A stretch of 64,000 nucleotides of DNA, from positions 698,437 through 762,436 of the forward strand of contig CAXIPT010000004.1 of NCBI GenBank assembly GCA_964030475.1, given 5' to 3'. How positions within the stretch are numbered: position 1 is the first letter of the stretch; each line of letters begins with the position of its first letter. The notes under the pieces were generated by a model. That model worked only from the letters and a program-made list of their open reading frames with translations, searched no databases and was not told the origin of the DNA. This document shows positions 52,262 to 63,832 of the stretch, piece by piece. Made by a program: the position numbers and the translations under genes. Origin of the DNA: Tethya wilhelma (lineage: Eukaryota; Porifera; Demospongiae; Tethyida; Tethyidae).

Positions 52262-54589
52262 CTACTTCAGTTCAACTTCCACTTTCCTAGTGGAACTCCC
52301 ACCACCTCCAGAGCGACCCTTAAAGCAACAGAACACCACAATGAATATGATGATCACAACAATCAGAAGGAGAAGAAGAAAACCAGATATCACACCAAGA
52401 GCGATTGTTGCATGACGAAACTGATCCAATTCTTCATTCAAATTTCTCAACTCGACTACAGATGGTGTGCTCTCAACAAGAGGTGGAAAATCACCACAGA
52501 CAGGGAAACCAGCAGGTAGTGGAGCAACGTTACCTTGAAAGGAAGTCTCATTCACCACAAGTGCCATTCCTCCGAGGAGATGAGGCTCAATGTGGCAATG
52601 CATGATCCACCATCCCCAGTTGTTGCGTGGGAAACGTATCCTCACGTAACCTCCAACAGGAACAATGACGGTGTCCTTTTCCGGGCATGTGTTGGTAGCC
52701 ATGCAAGCTGAAGGAGGTGGGGTGTTGTTGTTACTCCAAACAAGGTTGGTACTGCAAGCAGGCTCGGCGCACGCAATATTGGGATTTGTACGATTGATAG
52801 TTCCATCTTCGTTGTAGATTGGGTAGCCAATGTCTAGCACAAAGTAGTGATGCCCGTGAAGGTGAACTGGATGACTAGTGCCTCCACTAAAGTCAAAATT
52901 TTGTGGAATATTAACGTATACGAATTCTGCTGTATTTGTTTCAACATTTATGTGGTCAACGCATGTAGTTGGAAGCACGTTTGAATCACTGAAAGGATTA
53001 AATGGAGGATTGTCTGGAATGCAAAAGAGGCCAGCTTCACTTATTTCATCTGCTTGAGTGAGTACTGGACTGGTTGGAACATCAAATGTACGGCCATTTA
53101 TCGAAGGACCATTTGCAAATCCAAACGTCAGGAATAGTGAAGGATTCACATCATCTGAAGGCACAGGTTGCCGGTCGGTCAGTTGCAGGTTCACGACACT
53201 GATGCATCGGATGTTTAGGTTGCTGGGATAGTCTTGAAATGGACAGTTTAAAGCAAAGCACTGACTCGATCGTGTGCAACGAGTTAGAGGATCATATGAA
53301 TCATCAAAATCATCAGGGAGGGTATCACTTGCACCGTCATAATGGAGGACACCATAGACACGATGAGCTTTGATACAGTAACTCCTATTAACCAACACTT
53401 CAGGGTTTTCCAACGTCTCAGCAACCATAAGATAGTTGTCCACAGCTTGATTTGCCTCGAGAACAAAGTCATATCGCTCCCCAATGTGAACAATGATAAA
53501 GTCAACTAGTTCAGTAATGGAAGAAGGAACAGTGGCATCAATACCATCTGTTGCTATCACTCGCAGACGATGACCACTGATTGAGAAACGATAGGCAAAA
53601 TCAATTTGCGAACCGATTAGTCGAAATCGATAACTCATTCCTCGAGTAACATTGAAAAAAGTCAAACTTGTGTTCGCCACACGTCGACAGTCATCAGCAG
53701 ATGGTGTGTATCTCCAACCTCCATAATTCATTAATCCGGCAATGAAAGGAGGATCCCCGCCACCACTTCCTGAACCATCGTACGTTGGAATCGGATCGTA
53801 AGGTTTCATTTGATTAGTGGGGTCGGCTAGAGTGAAAGGTGCTTCGATCCAAGAGTCGGAATTGACTGGAAAATACTCAAAAAATGCTATAGTGTGTTGC
53901 TCAGGGTCATCGACAAAAGGAGGATCAGGTCGTGGTGCATCTTGATCAAGGACTATTAAAGCTCCGTACATACCATTGCTGCGTTCGTCATACTGGTGGG
54001 AATGATACCAGTAGGTCCCGGCTGGAAACAGCCAAAAGTCGTACACAAAACTATCTCCAGGTTGAATTGGGCATTGAGTAACGAAAGGCACTCCGTCCAT
54101 GTATTGGCTTCCATTTACGTGCTGTCCGTGCCAGTGAAGAGTGATTGCTTCTTTACCAAGGTCATTCCTGACAGTGATCTGTACTCGTTGGTTCTTGTAG
54201 CCAATCAAAACAGGTCCAGGTAACTGGTCGTTGACGACAAGCATGTTTCTCTTTGATATTCCATCACCAACGATCGGTTGGAAAAGCCTTGTGGTATCAG
54301 TGCAAGTTGAAATGGAACTGTCTCCGTAAACCAATTCAAATTCTCCATCTTCTGTGAGGGTCACAGGTAGTGAATCACTGCCTCTGCTTCCATCAGAATT
54401 GACACAATAAGCATTGAGAGTTTGCATGTACCTGACAGTGAGTTCAATTTCGCAAGGGTCATCTGTTGGATCACACCTAATGGACCTTGTTGGTTGAACT
54501 AGACCCACATCTGCTGGTAAGCACTGGACTAGCAAGAAAGCTGCACCACACAGTAGTAGTGCAATACTATAACCTTTGTCACTGAGCAT
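52262..54589 (-). CDS. Membrane-anchored laccase-like multicopper oxidase 2
   Basis: One exon of 775 residues. N-terminal signal peptide (IALLLCGAAFLLVQCLPA), then QPTRSIRC..TDDPC as in laccase 1. Copper motifs: HWHGQHVNG, YWYHSHQYDERSNGMYG, HPVHLHGHHYFV and HCHIEPHLLGGM (axial Met). Many N-glycosylation sequons. C-terminal TM segment (a long L/I/V run) followed by CCFKGR, a glycine run and a charged end. Inverted relative to laccase 1, from which it is clearly diverged but shares the whole plan. Type I topology puts the active site outside the cell. The intronless structure is shared, so intron loss predates the duplication. Confidence 0.88.
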   Translation of the reverse strand: MLSDKGYSIALLLCGAAFLLVQCLPADVGLVQPTRSIRCDPTDDPCEIELTVRYMQTLNAYCVNSDGSRGSDSLPVTLTEDGEFELVYGDSSISTCTDTTRLFQPIVGDGISKRNMLVVNDQLPGPVLIGYKNQRVQITVRNDLGKEAITLHWHGQHVNGSQYMDGVPFVTQCPIQPGDSFVYDFWLFPAGTYWYHSHQYDERSNGMYGALIVLDQDAPRPDPPFVDDPEQHTIAFFEYFPVNSDSWIEAPFTLADPTNQMKPYDPIPTYDGSGSGGGDPPFIAGLMNYGGWRYTPSADDCRRVANTSLTFFNVTRGMSYRFRLIGSQIDFAYRFSISGHRLRVIATDGIDATVPSSITELVDFIIVHIGERYDFVLEANQAVDNYLMVAETLENPEVLVNRSYCIKAHRVYGVLHYDGASDTLPDDFDDSYDPLTRCTRSSQCFALNCPFQDYPSNLNIRCISVVNLQLTDRQPVPSDDVNPSLFLTFGFANGPSINGRTFDVPTSPVLTQADEISEAGLFCIPDNPPFNPFSDSNVLPTTCVDHINVETNTAEFVYVNIPQNFDFSGGTSHPVHLHGHHYFVLDIGYPIYNEDGTINRTNPNIACAEPACSTNLVWSNNNTPPPSACMATNTCPEKDTVIVPVGGYVRIRFPRNNWGWWIMHCHIEPHLLGGMALVVNETSFQGNVAPLPAGFPVCGDFPPLVESTPSVVELRNLNEELDQFRHATIALGVISGFLLLLLIVVIIIFIVVFCCFKGRSGGGGSSTRKVEVELK

Positions 54590-55969
54590 TTCTTGACTAG
54601 CTTACTGTTAGAGAACTTCTATACAGTGAGTACTAAACTATAGTCCTTGTTCAAATCTCAAGTTAGCTCAAAAAGCTAGCAATACTGGTAGTATAACTGC
54701 TATTCAAGGTGTGTTTTATAGAAAATATTCCCACCTTGACTGCATGTAAATGCGAAAATTAAATTCTTGGCCAGGAGAATGCATTATTTCATACACACCA
54801 AGTCTCAAAAATGCTAATGTTATTCATTGGAACATCAACTGAAGCCCAACAAAGAGGACATCAAAGAGAGGCAACCCTGATTTACGTACAACACCACCTA
54901 CCTCTTCCTTGTTAATAAAGGATGCTTTACAGTCACTTCCACCAGTGTAAGGTTACCGATGAATGCTTGAGTAATGAGTTCTAGTCAACTAATAATTATT
55001 GTGCGGCCAGAAAATCTGCATAGACAATCATATGAATGCAAACAGCTTAGCGTCATGCAGCCTCATATACAATATCACCCACCTTATCCGTAATTCTTAG
55101 GACATTCAGTATTGGTACGTTGTACATACATTCATTTTCCTTCAACTGAGCTGTAAAGAAGCTAGTCTCGCACGAATTTGAAGTTCAAAAGTTCAAAAGT
55201 TCAAAGTTTTACTAATAAGAATGAATGCCGCTAAGGTCAAAGTTTATAGGTCACATGCATACGCTAAGTTTAGCGCATCAGATCTCTATCTAATAATGCT
55301 ATATCAAGAATTACTGGTATGTCTTTGAGTGCTTCAGTGGTAACGGTAGTTTTACTGGCAATTTGACTCACTGATTTGTTGCCATGGATAGTATATATCA
55401 TTCAAGATAATAATTATAAGCTTAAAGCCGAGTGACCATGCATGTTGATCTGAATGTAACTCGATTGGTATCCTATAGCCTACTGAAAAGGAGCAGTCAA
55501 AAATCTTCCTGTACGCGAGTCTGCAATTTCTAATTAGTGACCTCATTACCTAAAGTTCAAGTGTGTCCTACCTCCTCTGGAAAAGGAGTCTGGATTCTGT
55601 ACCGGGATCATGCACGTGCGTTCCGACCTTTGACCCTTGCTGCCTGAGGAACCTTGTGAAAATTAGCGGGAAAATGGCGCAATTTGGATAAACTTTGTCG
55701 ACTCTTTACCTGAAAGTTTTGGCGGGGAAATTGGCGAGCACACACAAGTTCTGTTCACACCTTAGAATGATTCAATGGATTAGCCAAAGACCCCATGCTT
55801 GGAAAATCCTTCTTAATTTTATACTTGTCAACTTTTTTTTCTGATAAGATAGTATAGAATAATATACACATGGTTTAAAAACAAAACAGAAAATAGTATA
55901 ACACTACATAACATATCAAGCAGAAACACAAAGAGAGCAAACTTGGTGAATTTCTTTTGCAAAAGTGGT
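54590..55969. other. Spacer between laccase 2 and the histone genes
   Basis: No exon supported. Contains a short GTTCAAAA tandem (about 55178-55208) and two E2F-like sites: GCGGGAAA (55666-55673) and GGCGGGGAAA (55721-55730). Confidence 0.5.
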
Positions 55970-55985
55970 GGCTTTTAAAAAAGCC
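55970..55985 (-). terminator. Histone mRNA 3' stem-loop
   Basis: On the minus strand GGCTTTTTTAAAAGCC forms a 6-bp stem with a 4-base TTTA loop, followed by ACCA, about 80 bp after the H1 stop. This is the replication-dependent histone 3'-end signal read by SLBP. Purine-rich AAAAGAAATTC follows, as expected of the U7-binding element. Confidence 0.8.
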
Positions 55986-56067
55986 GGTTGTTTTGAGTTT
56001 TAGAAAAAGAAGACAAAAGATGAAGTGGAGAAGGTAAGAGAAAATGGAGACAGTGAGTAAGTTCAGT

Positions 56068-56676
56068 TTACTTCTTGGGGGCTGCCTTCTTTGCCTTTGC
56101 TGCCGCTGGTTTCTTTGCTTTGGGAGCTGCTGCTTTCTTTGCTGCCGGTTTCTTTGCAGCTGGTTTCTTGGCAGCAGGCTTGGCTGGCTTTTTAGGAGTG
56201 GATGCCTTCTTTGCAGCAGGTTTCTTGGCAGCAGGCTTCTTTGTGGTGGCCTTCTTTACTGATTCCTTCTTCTTTTCAGCTGGTTTCTTGACAGTCTTTG
56301 GCTTGGCTGAAGCTTTCTTTGCTGCTGGTTTCTTAGGCTTAGCGGCAGGTTTCTTGGCTGGCTTCTTTGGCTTAGCTTTGGTTGCTTCAACCTTCTTTGC
56401 CAGCCTGAAGCTACCAGAAGCTCCAGTTCCCTTGGTTTGAGTGAGAGCTAAATTCTTCACCATACGCTTGAGTCCCATCTTGACATGAGTTTCAAATCCA
56501 TCAGACACCTTGTAGTTGGCGCCAATGTACTTGATGATAGCTTGACGAGAAGAACCGTTTCTTTCCTTGAGGCTAGTGACAGCTGCTGCAATCATCTCGT
56601 TGTAAGGAGGATGGCTTGGTGGAGCACGAGGCTTGCTGGCCGGCTTGGATGCTTTCTTTGGTGCGTCAGCAGACAT
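56068..56676 (-). CDS. Linker histone H1 (copy 1)
   Basis: 202 residues, intronless, from ATG 56676 (MSADAPKK; an in-frame ATG 33 codons upstream lies in the 5' leader and is less likely). A short basic N-tail, then the winged-helix GH1/H15 domain (HPPYNEMIAAAVTSLKERNG, SRQAIIKYI, KRMVKNLALTQTKGTGASGSF; about 25-95). The C-terminal tail is nearly all Lys/Ala/Pro with KKPAAKK repeats. Binds nucleosomal linker DNA. A TATA box lies upstream and a histone stem-loop downstream, so it is a replication-dependent type. Confidence 0.93.
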   Translation of the reverse strand: MSADAPKKASKPASKPRAPPSHPPYNEMIAAAVTSLKERNGSSRQAIIKYIGANYKVSDGFETHVKMGLKRMVKNLALTQTKGTGASGSFRLAKKVEATKAKPKKPAKKPAAKPKKPAAKKASAKPKTVKKPAEKKKESVKKATTKKPAAKKPAAKKASTPKKPAKPAAKKPAAKKPAAKKAAAPKAKKPAAAKAKKAAPKK

Positions 56677-56786
56677 GTTGAAGGTCTTTGAAGATGAGAG
56701 TTGCTTGAAGAAAAGTCGCTTGAGAGAGTTGCTTGAAGTTCCGTTGGAAACGCTTCTTTGAATGGAGAAATGCACCCAGCAACGAC

Positions 56787-56796
56787 CTTTATATAG
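56787..56796 (-). promoter_or_regulatory. TATA box of histone H1 copy 1
   Basis: CTATATAAAGG on the minus strand, about 110 bp before the ATG. Confidence 0.65.
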
Positions 56797-56865
56797 TAAA
56801 CATTACCCGACCCTGTTGGAAGTCGGATCACGTGATCGAGGANGGAGACAGTGAGTAAGTTCAGT

Positions 56866-57474
56866 TTACTTCTTGGGGGCTGCCTTCTTTGCCTTTGCTG
56901 CCGCTGGTTTCTTTGCTTTGGGAGCTGCTGCTTTCTTTGCTGCCGGTTTCTTTGCAGCTGGTTTCTTGGCAGCAGGCTTGGCTGGCTTTTTAGGAGTGGA
57001 TGCCTTCTTTGCAGCAGGTTTCTTGGCAGCAGGCTTCTTTGTGGTGGCCTTCTTTACTGATTCCTTCTTCTTTTCAGCTGGTTTCTTGACAGTCTTTGGC
57101 TTGGCTGAAGCTTTCTTTGCTGCTGGTTTCTTAGGCTTAGCGGCAGGTTTCTTGGCTGGCTTCTTTGGCTTAGCTTTGGTTGCTTCAACCTTCTTTGCCA
57201 GCCTGAAGCTACCAGAAGCTCCAGTTCCCTTGGTTTGAGTGAGAGCTAAATTCTTCACCATACGCTTGAGTCCCATCTTGACATGAGTTTCAAATCCATC
57301 AGACACCTTGTAGTTGGCGCCAATGTACTTGATGATAGCTTGACGAGAAGAACCGTTTCTTTCCTTGAGGCTAGTGACAGCTGCTGCAATCATCTCGTTG
57401 TAAGGAGGATGGCTTGGTGGAGCACGAGGCTTGCTGGCCGGCTTGGATGCTTTCTTTGGTGCGTCAGCAGACAT
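56866..57474 (-). CDS. Linker histone H1 (copy 2, identical)
   Basis: Same 202-residue protein at a constant 798-bp offset, with promoter included; I saw no nucleotide difference. The junction contains an undetermined base at 56843. Unlike copy 1 it has no histone stem-loop after its stop: the sequence runs straight into the copy 1 promoter. Either an incomplete tandem duplicate or an assembly duplication. Confidence 0.75.
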   Translation of the reverse strand: MSADAPKKASKPASKPRAPPSHPPYNEMIAAAVTSLKERNGSSRQAIIKYIGANYKVSDGFETHVKMGLKRMVKNLALTQTKGTGASGSFRLAKKVEATKAKPKKPAKKPAAKPKKPAAKKASAKPKTVKKPAEKKKESVKKATTKKPAAKKPAAKKASTPKKPAKPAAKKPAAKKPAAKKAAAPKAKKPAAAKAKKAAPKK

Positions 57475-57584
57475 GTTGAAGGTCTTTGAAGATGAGAGTT
57501 GCTTGAAGAAAAGTCGCTTGAGAGAGTTGCTTGAAGTTCCGTTGGAAACGCTTCTTTGAATGGAGAAATGCACCCAGCAACGAC

Positions 57585-57594
57585 CTTTATATAG
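57585..57594 (-). promoter_or_regulatory. TATA box of histone H1 copy 2
   Basis: Same TATATAAAGG context as copy 1, followed upstream by the palindrome GATCACGTGATC (E-box CACGTG). Confidence 0.6.
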
Positions 57595-59809
57595 TAAACA
57601 TTACCCGACCCTGTTGGAAGTCGGATCACGTGATCGAGGATCACTTCAGAGCTGAGAGTGTGGCTACATGGTAGTGTGCTTCGTTATGATTTTTGAACGC
57701 TTATTTCCCCACGAGAACTCAAGCTGTTCAACTCTAACCAGTGGTGTATTGTGATAGGGTGGAAAGAGTTTCTACATGTGTAGTTTTATCTGCAAGCATC
57801 CCTCTTGGAGGAAGCTAGCAAGTGATTTGTGCCTTGGTAGACATTTTCTAAACTTGGAACGTTCACAAGATCGAGTGGCAGGGACACTTGGAATTGTGCT
57901 GGAGCTCCAAGATTTGGATTTCTAATGTGGATTACTCCAAATTATCTGCTAAAAGTTGTTTTAGCTTGGAGAGATGCTGTATTCTGGAGATTTCGTGGCA
58001 TTTATGTCGAAAATTAAGCACACCTTTGCCCTCCATTGAAATCAATGTTCACCAAAGGACCCCCTTTTTCTACCAGGTAAAGCGATCGTAAAGCTTTAGA
58101 ATGACGGAAATTTTCTTGTACACCTATTTAAAGTTGTGCTGTAAAGTTTTAGATCTTTAAATGGAGTTTTAGTGACTTTTTGCGAGCATTTTCTTTCCTC
58201 CATATAAACACTGTAGTGAGCTCTGAGCATGTGACGTCATAGATAGTCCTCATAGCTTTGAGCCGATTTTTAGCTCACTTTTAGATCAATGCAGCCTACT
58301 TTTGACATAAATCAGTTGTATTTATACTTTTTTAGCTTGCTGGTTGGTTTTTTCGGAAAATGCAAGTATTTTGCGAGTGTTTTTCGAGTCTCCTCTCCAC
58401 TCAACCTTGATGCCAACTCACGTGCACAACACTTGATGAATTACATAGTCGCTTCGAGAGGCCTTCAGAAAAGTGTCTAAAAGCTTTCAAAGTAAGCTTT
58501 TGAACATTTCCATCTCTTTTTGTTATAGTTGTGACTCGAATAAAGTCTTATTTTGAAAATATTAGTGTTTCCAAAGCGATTTTTTTCACCGTCTTTTTGG
58601 GCTGTTCAGTTGGTCACGTGCCTAGAACATCAACAAACCTCGTTAGTCAGGCTCGAGTACATGCTGAACATGAGCTCCAAAACTCGCCTAAAAGGCGCAT
58701 TTCATAGCAAAACTAACGACAAAATGATAGCAGGTAACATTTATCCTGTATACATCTAGTTAGATGCAATTTCTCCATGGTTTTGAGTGAAAAAAAGTAG
58801 CAATTTGAGTGTGGTTAGAGCCCCACCCGAAAGATAGTGATCTGAAGATGAGATAGAACTGAGAATAGATGTGAATTGTTTTATATCCAAAAGATGTAAA
58901 CTTTAAGTCAATCTAAAGTTTAAAAGTAAGTTTGCCTTTGTCGCTGGCAATAAGACGGATAAAAAGTACTAACGTATACTGTGTATATTAATGTGTGTAT
59001 AGGCATGTACTGTTCCTGTTTTTGTGTATGTTGTGTTTATTTTGTGTATATTACCGTGAACATCAGTGGCACTGCATTCAATACGTATACAAAGCCTAAT
59101 TCAACACTAGAAAAGATACATGCAAGCAAGCAGCTTGAATAGCTATATACATGCATACACTGCCTAAATGGAAGTCATATTATGCCAGTCGTACTAATGC
59201 AATGCTGATACCTAGCTAGCTGACATACTCTCATTTCTACACTGGATTCATTATTATACTCTGATAAAGTTGATCACTTTTTCATCAGTATTGCCAAGAC
59301 CGTTTGGAGGGTATAGTCTACTTAAGTTCTGTGTATACAATTCTAGTATCTCAGTGTATTCACCTAAACGCTCACTGTAGTTGGTTTCTAAAATTTGATT
59401 ATGCTGTAAAAAAACCCTTTTATTTGACCAAAACTAGAACCTTCTTCAGTGAAAAAAGGCACCAAATTAGAGCATAACAGTTACTCGAAAATGGTCCAAA
59501 AATATTCACGTTTTGATAAGACTTTTTGTCAAGTTTAAGTAATTTCAAAATCAGTTATGATCAATTAGTGGTAAATCCAATTAACACATGTTATTTCTTT
59601 TTTTTTAGTTTTTTTCCAAATGTTTATCAACTCAAATATTGAAAGACAAACCCACTCAAGGAAACTCCACTCAATGGCCAAACTTTTGTACTTCCTTAGT
59701 TCCAATAGGCTTATAATTAGATTCCCCATCATAATATGGGCCATGGTTTAAGCATATTAATCCTGTGTGGTCCCTAACTAGTCCCTGTGTGTGTATCTAT
59801 CAATAAACT

Positions 59810-59904
59810 ACCGTATAGCCGGAAATATTGACGGGGATTTTAATATGATAGTTTGACAGTCAAATCCTCAAATTTAAGTCTGCCAATATTTCGGCCACCG
59901 TATA
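59810..59904. mobile_element. Small MITE-like inverted repeat
   Basis: TACCGTATAGCCGGAAATAT at the left is matched, inverted, by GCCAATATTTCGGCCACCGTATA at the right (59882-59904), about 95 bp in all, with TA at both borders. No coding capacity. Confidence 0.5.
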
Positions 59905-62421
59905 TGAATGTATAATATGTGCACATGTAAATTATTGTCAAATTTAAATTTGTCAATATTTGTATTTTACGTTCTGCAAAGCAACCATCAAATTTTTTCA
60001 CCACAAAATTGATGTACATTATTCACCAGATTTATACTTTGTGAGACTACCTCGAGATGAAACTTTCAAAAAAAAGGTCATGGAGAGAGATAAAAATGAA
60101 ATTATTGGAGGAAACACTTCAAAGAGACCAGAGGAACAAAAACTGATATGGATATAAAGGAGGAGCTGTACCCAATGTCCTTTTTCAGTAGAGATGGTCA
60201 CCCTAGAGTGATTACCATTGATAATGCGAAACTACCACCAGGGAAATTGCCATTCACGCTCTGATGTGTTCTAACGACAGCACCACACAGGAAAGGGAGT
60301 CGACTTCAAACGACACAGCTCTTGACTGCTGTCTCGCCACTATAGGGCATTTAGGGATGTATGTGCATGATTACCTCGTACACAAAATTTGTCGTGATCT
60401 TTATCTCTAACAGACTTTGTGTAATCCACATCCCTTTGATTGACCCTTACAGGGGTTATTTTTGCTATGTACCTAGTGCCTTGACCTTTGTCTGAAGTTT
60501 AATATGATTATTATTGTTCTAACCAGAAATGAACGCATATGTATACTAGACATACCCAAGTAAAAGAGTTTTGAGGTCAAAAGTTGGTTATGTAGCTCGA
60601 GATGAATGACTGTCATTTACCACAATATCATGTGTGGATTGAATCTCTCTGGCTTATGCATTGGTTCTTATCATTTTCACTGAGTGTTAGAAAAACAACA
60701 ACAAAATGAAGAGTTAAACAAATAAACAAATAAAAAAACCCAAAGAAACAGCAAAAATACGTAAAAACATTATAACATAGGGTCATGGAGACTTATTATA
60801 ATAATTATTACTTAGTATTGTTATTAATTTTAACCACATTGTCATGGAATGGAATTTGCTAGGCTTCTTAGCTTCTTTGATTCTCTACAGATCACAGAGT
60901 GTTAGGAAAAACACAACAAAAAAAACAACGCAACACTATAGATGTTGCAGAGATTCATTGCTACATTGTTGATATTGTAAATAGAATTCTTGAGCTTGAC
61001 ATAGCAAAACTTTTATCATTAATTTTGATGCATGGATGTTTCGGTCTCAAGGAATTTCTTTAGCATGGTCTCAAAGAGGTTATGTACACAAAGTGGTTTT
61101 CAACTTATTCCATCTATATTTTTAGTGTTTGCATTCGTTTCATTCATGCAAATGCTAATACCAGTCAAGAGAAATGGTCATTTTCAATGCTTGATTCTTG
61201 GAATATCAATACCAAATATGAGTATATTATACATCCTAGTTATTAGTAGAGTTGTTTAATTTCCTCTCTGATCAATATGCATGCATTTTACTTCTCTTTC
61301 ACCCACTCATATGGAAATAATTTCAGTCGTGGATGTAGTTAGATCCTCGACTCACCTCACTTCCTTCTTTCAGTTCTGTTGTGCATTTGTTATTTTTAAT
61401 TGTTTGGCTTTTTGAAGACACCAACTATTGTTTATGAATGTGGAAACGATAACTGTTACCTTAGCAGTGTTTTCAAAAGTCTTATTCAACAAGTTTAATA
61501 ACACATTATCTCTTTACCTTTTATAGTATCGCTGTGTTATTAGCATTGTGTGTTTAATTTAATTACTTTCAACGCTGCATGCTGATAATAATTATTATAA
61601 TAGTTATAAGAGCATGCAAATAAATCAGAGTCGAGTATATATTATTATGGAGTATACGAATACATGCAAGCATGATACATGTGGTACATGTTTCACCGTT
61701 CATCCTGATTCAGTGATCAAGGACATAGTTGCCTCAATACATTGTAAAAAAGAATATATAATTATATGGTTTAATGTTGAAAAAGAATGTATATTATAAT
61801 AATTGTCACTGGTGAAAACCAGTTGCCTGTACTGTGTGGTTTTATACACACTATGGAATGCACTTTGCAAACCACAAAACTTCACGTGAGATTAAGCATT
61901 ACGTCATATATGTGCACCAATATGCGCATACGTACGTACACGGAGAAACATGAACAAGAAGTTGAAAAAGGGACTTTTTATACTTTTTTGTCGATTTTAA
62001 AAGTACCCTAGCGCTTTATTTGTGCAGTGTTTGAGAGAATCGTGATCTCAGCGTCCAAAAATCCCGAAAAAAGAAGTAAGTCGTTTGTTTGCGCCAGCTG
62101 ATCATAAAAATTTCTTGTATGTGGATCAAGAATCGAAGGTCAGTCTTCTTGTGCATGTGTGTGCGTCTTCTTTGCGTGTTATTTGCTCTTGGTTTTGTGT
62201 GGTTGCGTTCCTTTTGTGATTGTAGTGCTCGGTAATAAGTCGTAAGTGGCATGAACAAGTGTTTTGCTGTTTGTAAATTGATGATAAATAAATTTATTGT
62301 TGAGTGATACCATTTACACCCTACTTTGATTTGACACTTCAGCAAATTTTCTTGGTAAGACTTTTTTATGCCTACCATAATAATGCAGGATTTAGTATGT
62401 TGTTGGAAATTGGAGAGAGAG

Positions 62422-62424
<3 letters not shown>

Positions 62425-62463
<39 letters not shown>

Positions 62464-62474
62464 GCGTGCGCATG

Positions 62475-62507
<33 letters not shown>
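62425..62507. repeat. (TG)n microsatellite pair
   Basis: GAGA tract, (TG)n, a GTGCGCATGCATG interruption, then (TG)n. Confidence 0.9.
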
Positions 62508-62508
<1 letters not shown>

Positions 62509-63801
62509 ATTTGCTGATTTGTCAAACAGATTGTTTCTATGCTGCTTGTGTTCCCTTAGCTACTTTTAACTACATAGCATGTCTATTTCATGTTCTCTTA
62601 TTAACAGTGTTGACTTTGCGACAATTTCACTTTGTCGCTAGCATAAATTTGATTTAAAAATTGGCGGATGTTCACCCTATTTTGTGTGACATTTGCATAA
62701 TTTAATTACCCTGAGTACGTGTGTTGGTATTGTAGAACATTTCATCATCCCTGTTTGTCACTTTGTGGAAATCAGTTCCATCCTCTCTCATGTGTATATA
62801 ATTTTACTTTATTTAGAAACTGTTTTATGCCTTCTTTTTTTTTTCTTTCTTCCAAGCCTTTTTTTTCAACTTAATTGGTATAAGATCAGTTTTGCTCACC
62901 ATCAATTTAGTCACTTCCTCCAAAGAGCTTGAAGGTCAGTTCATGGTCTAAGTGCTCATGAAATAAAGTTTGTATCTGGTCAGACCAAGTTGGCCCATTT
63001 GATGTTAGTCAATAAAGGCAATTCAAACCATCAAGATAGGTATGACAGCAATGTTGCTCTCGTACACGTCAATTTTATTGTGAGTTTGCGGAGTATAATC
63101 CACAGCTACTCGACTATACAGCAGTAGACTCGCTGCAAAAAACCCCCCAAAAATGAGAGTCTGGCTAGCAAGAATGACATAGCAGAACTACTGTATATAC
63201 ATGTTTTCAACATCATTGAAGTGCAGGGAAGCTTGTACAACCCCCCTGTAGGCTATTAGCCCTTCAGGCATGGAAATATGATGATGTCAGGTTGATAGTG
63301 TTTGAAAACTGAATAATTCGTGTTGGCTTGTTTTTTGCTCGTTCAACATTCCTCCAGTTAATGTTTCATTAGCATAATTAACATAATAATTATTTGTTGT
63401 TACGAAAACTACAAGAGTATAGACTCTCCACAGCTGTCTAATTAGAGTTAATTGAATAACTTTAGTACAAAGTGTGTGGTGAACTTGCTCCTTTATATTG
63501 TTGAAGCCTAACACTAAGAGGACACATACATATTTGAGTTTTTTTGTTCTTTGTCAACTTTCCTGTTTTAAGAGGTTTTGTTTGTCCATATTAGGGTTTT
63601 TAGTGCCATACCCTGTACTTTAATTTGACCCCTGTGACCTTTGATGACGTACATCCACGTTCCATTGGGCACATATTTTAATTGATGCTAATTAATAGTT
63701 GCTAGGCAACACGTTTAAGAATGCACATATTCCAGTGTATAGTGATTATAATAGACTAGTGTGTGGGCTATTAATTCAATTAGTTTATCTCAGACATTCC
63801 A

Positions 63802-63832
63802 CAAGTGAAGGGGAAAAATTTCCCCTCACTTG
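63802..63832. repeat. Short hairpin palindrome
   Basis: CAAGTGA(A)GGGGAAA and its inverse TTTCCCCTCACTTG with a 2-base centre and one bulged A. No neighbouring gene to assign it to. Confidence 0.5.

Noticed and set aside
56075..57238. Open frames of about 121 residues on the plus strand, rich in Phe/Ala
   Set aside because: They are the antisense shadow of the Lys/Ala repeats of histone H1.
62016..62525. 169-residue minus-strand open frame
   Set aside because: Starts in the TG/CA microsatellite and has no domain or splice support.
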